From the NCBI GenBank assembly GCA_035693105.1, contig DASSHC010000232.1, positions 1-5,247 of the forward strand: 5,247 nt of DNA, read 5' to 3'. A program made the position numbers and the translations under genes. The notes under the pieces are model-generated. The model was not told where the DNA came from, searched no databases, and saw nothing but the letters and a program-made list of their open reading frames with translations. Source of the DNA: DASSHC01 sp035693105. GTDB taxonomy: Bacteria > Chloroflexota > Chloroflexia > Thermomicrobiales > Thermomicrobiaceae. Shown here piece by piece: positions 4,898-5,247 of this stretch; the first letter of the stretch is position 1; every line of letters begins with the position of its first letter.

Positions 4898-5247
4898 GTG
4901 CGTGTCACAAGCCTGGTCGGATCGCCGTTCCTGGTTGAAGGCAAGGAGTACCTCGTCTTCGGGCTGCTTCTCACCGTGGACTCGCCGGCCAATGAGGTCG
5001 ACACCTGGATCACCTACTTCGACGGTGCCGATCTTTGGGATGCCCCTCTCGGGAACTTCGAGATTGTCGACCCCCGTATTTCCCGGCATTGGGAGTTCCA
5101 ACGGTGGACTGATGGCGCGGTCACTCTCTGGCCGCCATCGTTCGCAGAGGAGTATTACCGGAGTGAGCTGAGAGATTGGGAGCCGGAGGTCGTCGCGGAC
5201 TTCAAGCGGGTTCGCCGGCTGCTGGAATCCGAATACGCTGGTGACGT
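4898..5247 (+). CDS. Uncharacterised protein, GTG start, cut by window edge
   Basis: An open frame begins at GTG 4898-4900 and runs without a stop to the right edge (116 codons visible). The translation starts VRVTSLVGSPFLVEGKEYLV and contains FEIVDPRISRHWEF (54-67), LWPPSF (77-82) and EPEVVADFKRVRRLLE (95-110). By my count 85 of 116 codons end in G or C, which supports real coding, although usage looks less extreme than in the helicase. The frame stays open upstream, and GTG 4856 is an alternative start; neither has a strong Shine-Dalgarno. I see no signal peptide or membrane helix. The GKEYLV strand, the aromatic-rich middle and the acidic helical end recall small single-domain proteins sometimes found as toxin immunity proteins or orphan hypotheticals. 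That is impression only, and I do not recognise the family. An overlapping ATG-initiated frame (4902-5171) gives low-complexity Ser/Arg-rich protein and is less credible. Confidence 0.6.
   Translation, partial: MRVTSLVGSPFLVEGKEYLVFGLLLTVDSPANEVDTWITYFDGADLWDAPLGNFEIVDPRISRHWEFQRWTDGAVTLWPPSFAEEYYRSELRDWEPEVVADFKRVRRLLESEYAGD

Noticed and set aside
4418..5101. Minus-strand frame of 227 codons across the end of the helicase and the hairpin
   Set aside because: It overlaps the validated RNA-binding domain coding region, passes through the hairpin repeat, and shows no coherent protein pattern.
4902..5171. Plus-strand ATG frame of 89 codons near the right edge
   Set aside because: The Ser/Arg-rich translation looks like an out-of-frame reading of the GTG-initiated frame, which has better composition and GC-biased third positions.

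Overview
This 5.2 kb window comes from a GC-rich bacterium. It carries two complete housekeeping-type genes, two small uncharacterised ORFs at its edges, and intergenic spaces unusually full of palindromic repeats. The protein styles and the dispersed hairpin repeats remind me of Chloroflexota (Thermomicrobia-like lineages). That is a recollection-based guess; no marker gene in the window fixes the taxonomy.

Layout, left to right. (1) 3-374, plus strand: a small cytosolic protein of unknown function, possibly PH-like. (2) 375-809: a 435-bp convergent intergenic space with three copies of a two-hairpin repeat whose stems covary between copies. Two copies lie on the plus strand and one on the minus strand, so each reads in the same direction as the gene upstream of it. 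(3) 810-2783, minus strand: an AMP-forming acyl-CoA synthetase of the acetyl-CoA synthetase superfamily, whose acyl-pocket motif differs from true acetyl-CoA synthetase. (4) 2784-3149: a divergent intergenic region. It has a plausible sigma-70 promoter for the synthetase, a 113-bp inverted-repeat element with perfect 27-bp arms, and a weaker promoter and strong Shine-Dalgarno for the next gene. (5) 3150-4784, plus strand: a DEAD-box RNA helicase of the DeaD/CsdA/CshA type with a C-terminal DbpA-like RNA-binding domain. (6) 4789-4830: a strong 12-bp hairpin just after the helicase stop, with no T-tract. (7) About 4898 to the right edge, plus strand: a GTG-initiated ORF of unknown function that is cut by the window end.

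The genes do not form an operon and show no obvious shared pathway. The synthetase activates a carboxylic acid to its CoA thioester for carbon metabolism. The helicase remodels structured RNA, probably in ribosome assembly or mRNA turnover. I see no defence system, CRISPR array, transposase, tRNA or rRNA. The most interesting content is the non-coding repeats, above all the covarying two-hairpin family at 428-772, followed by the altered substrate pocket of the synthetase. I cannot support a claim of an entirely new multi-gene system here.
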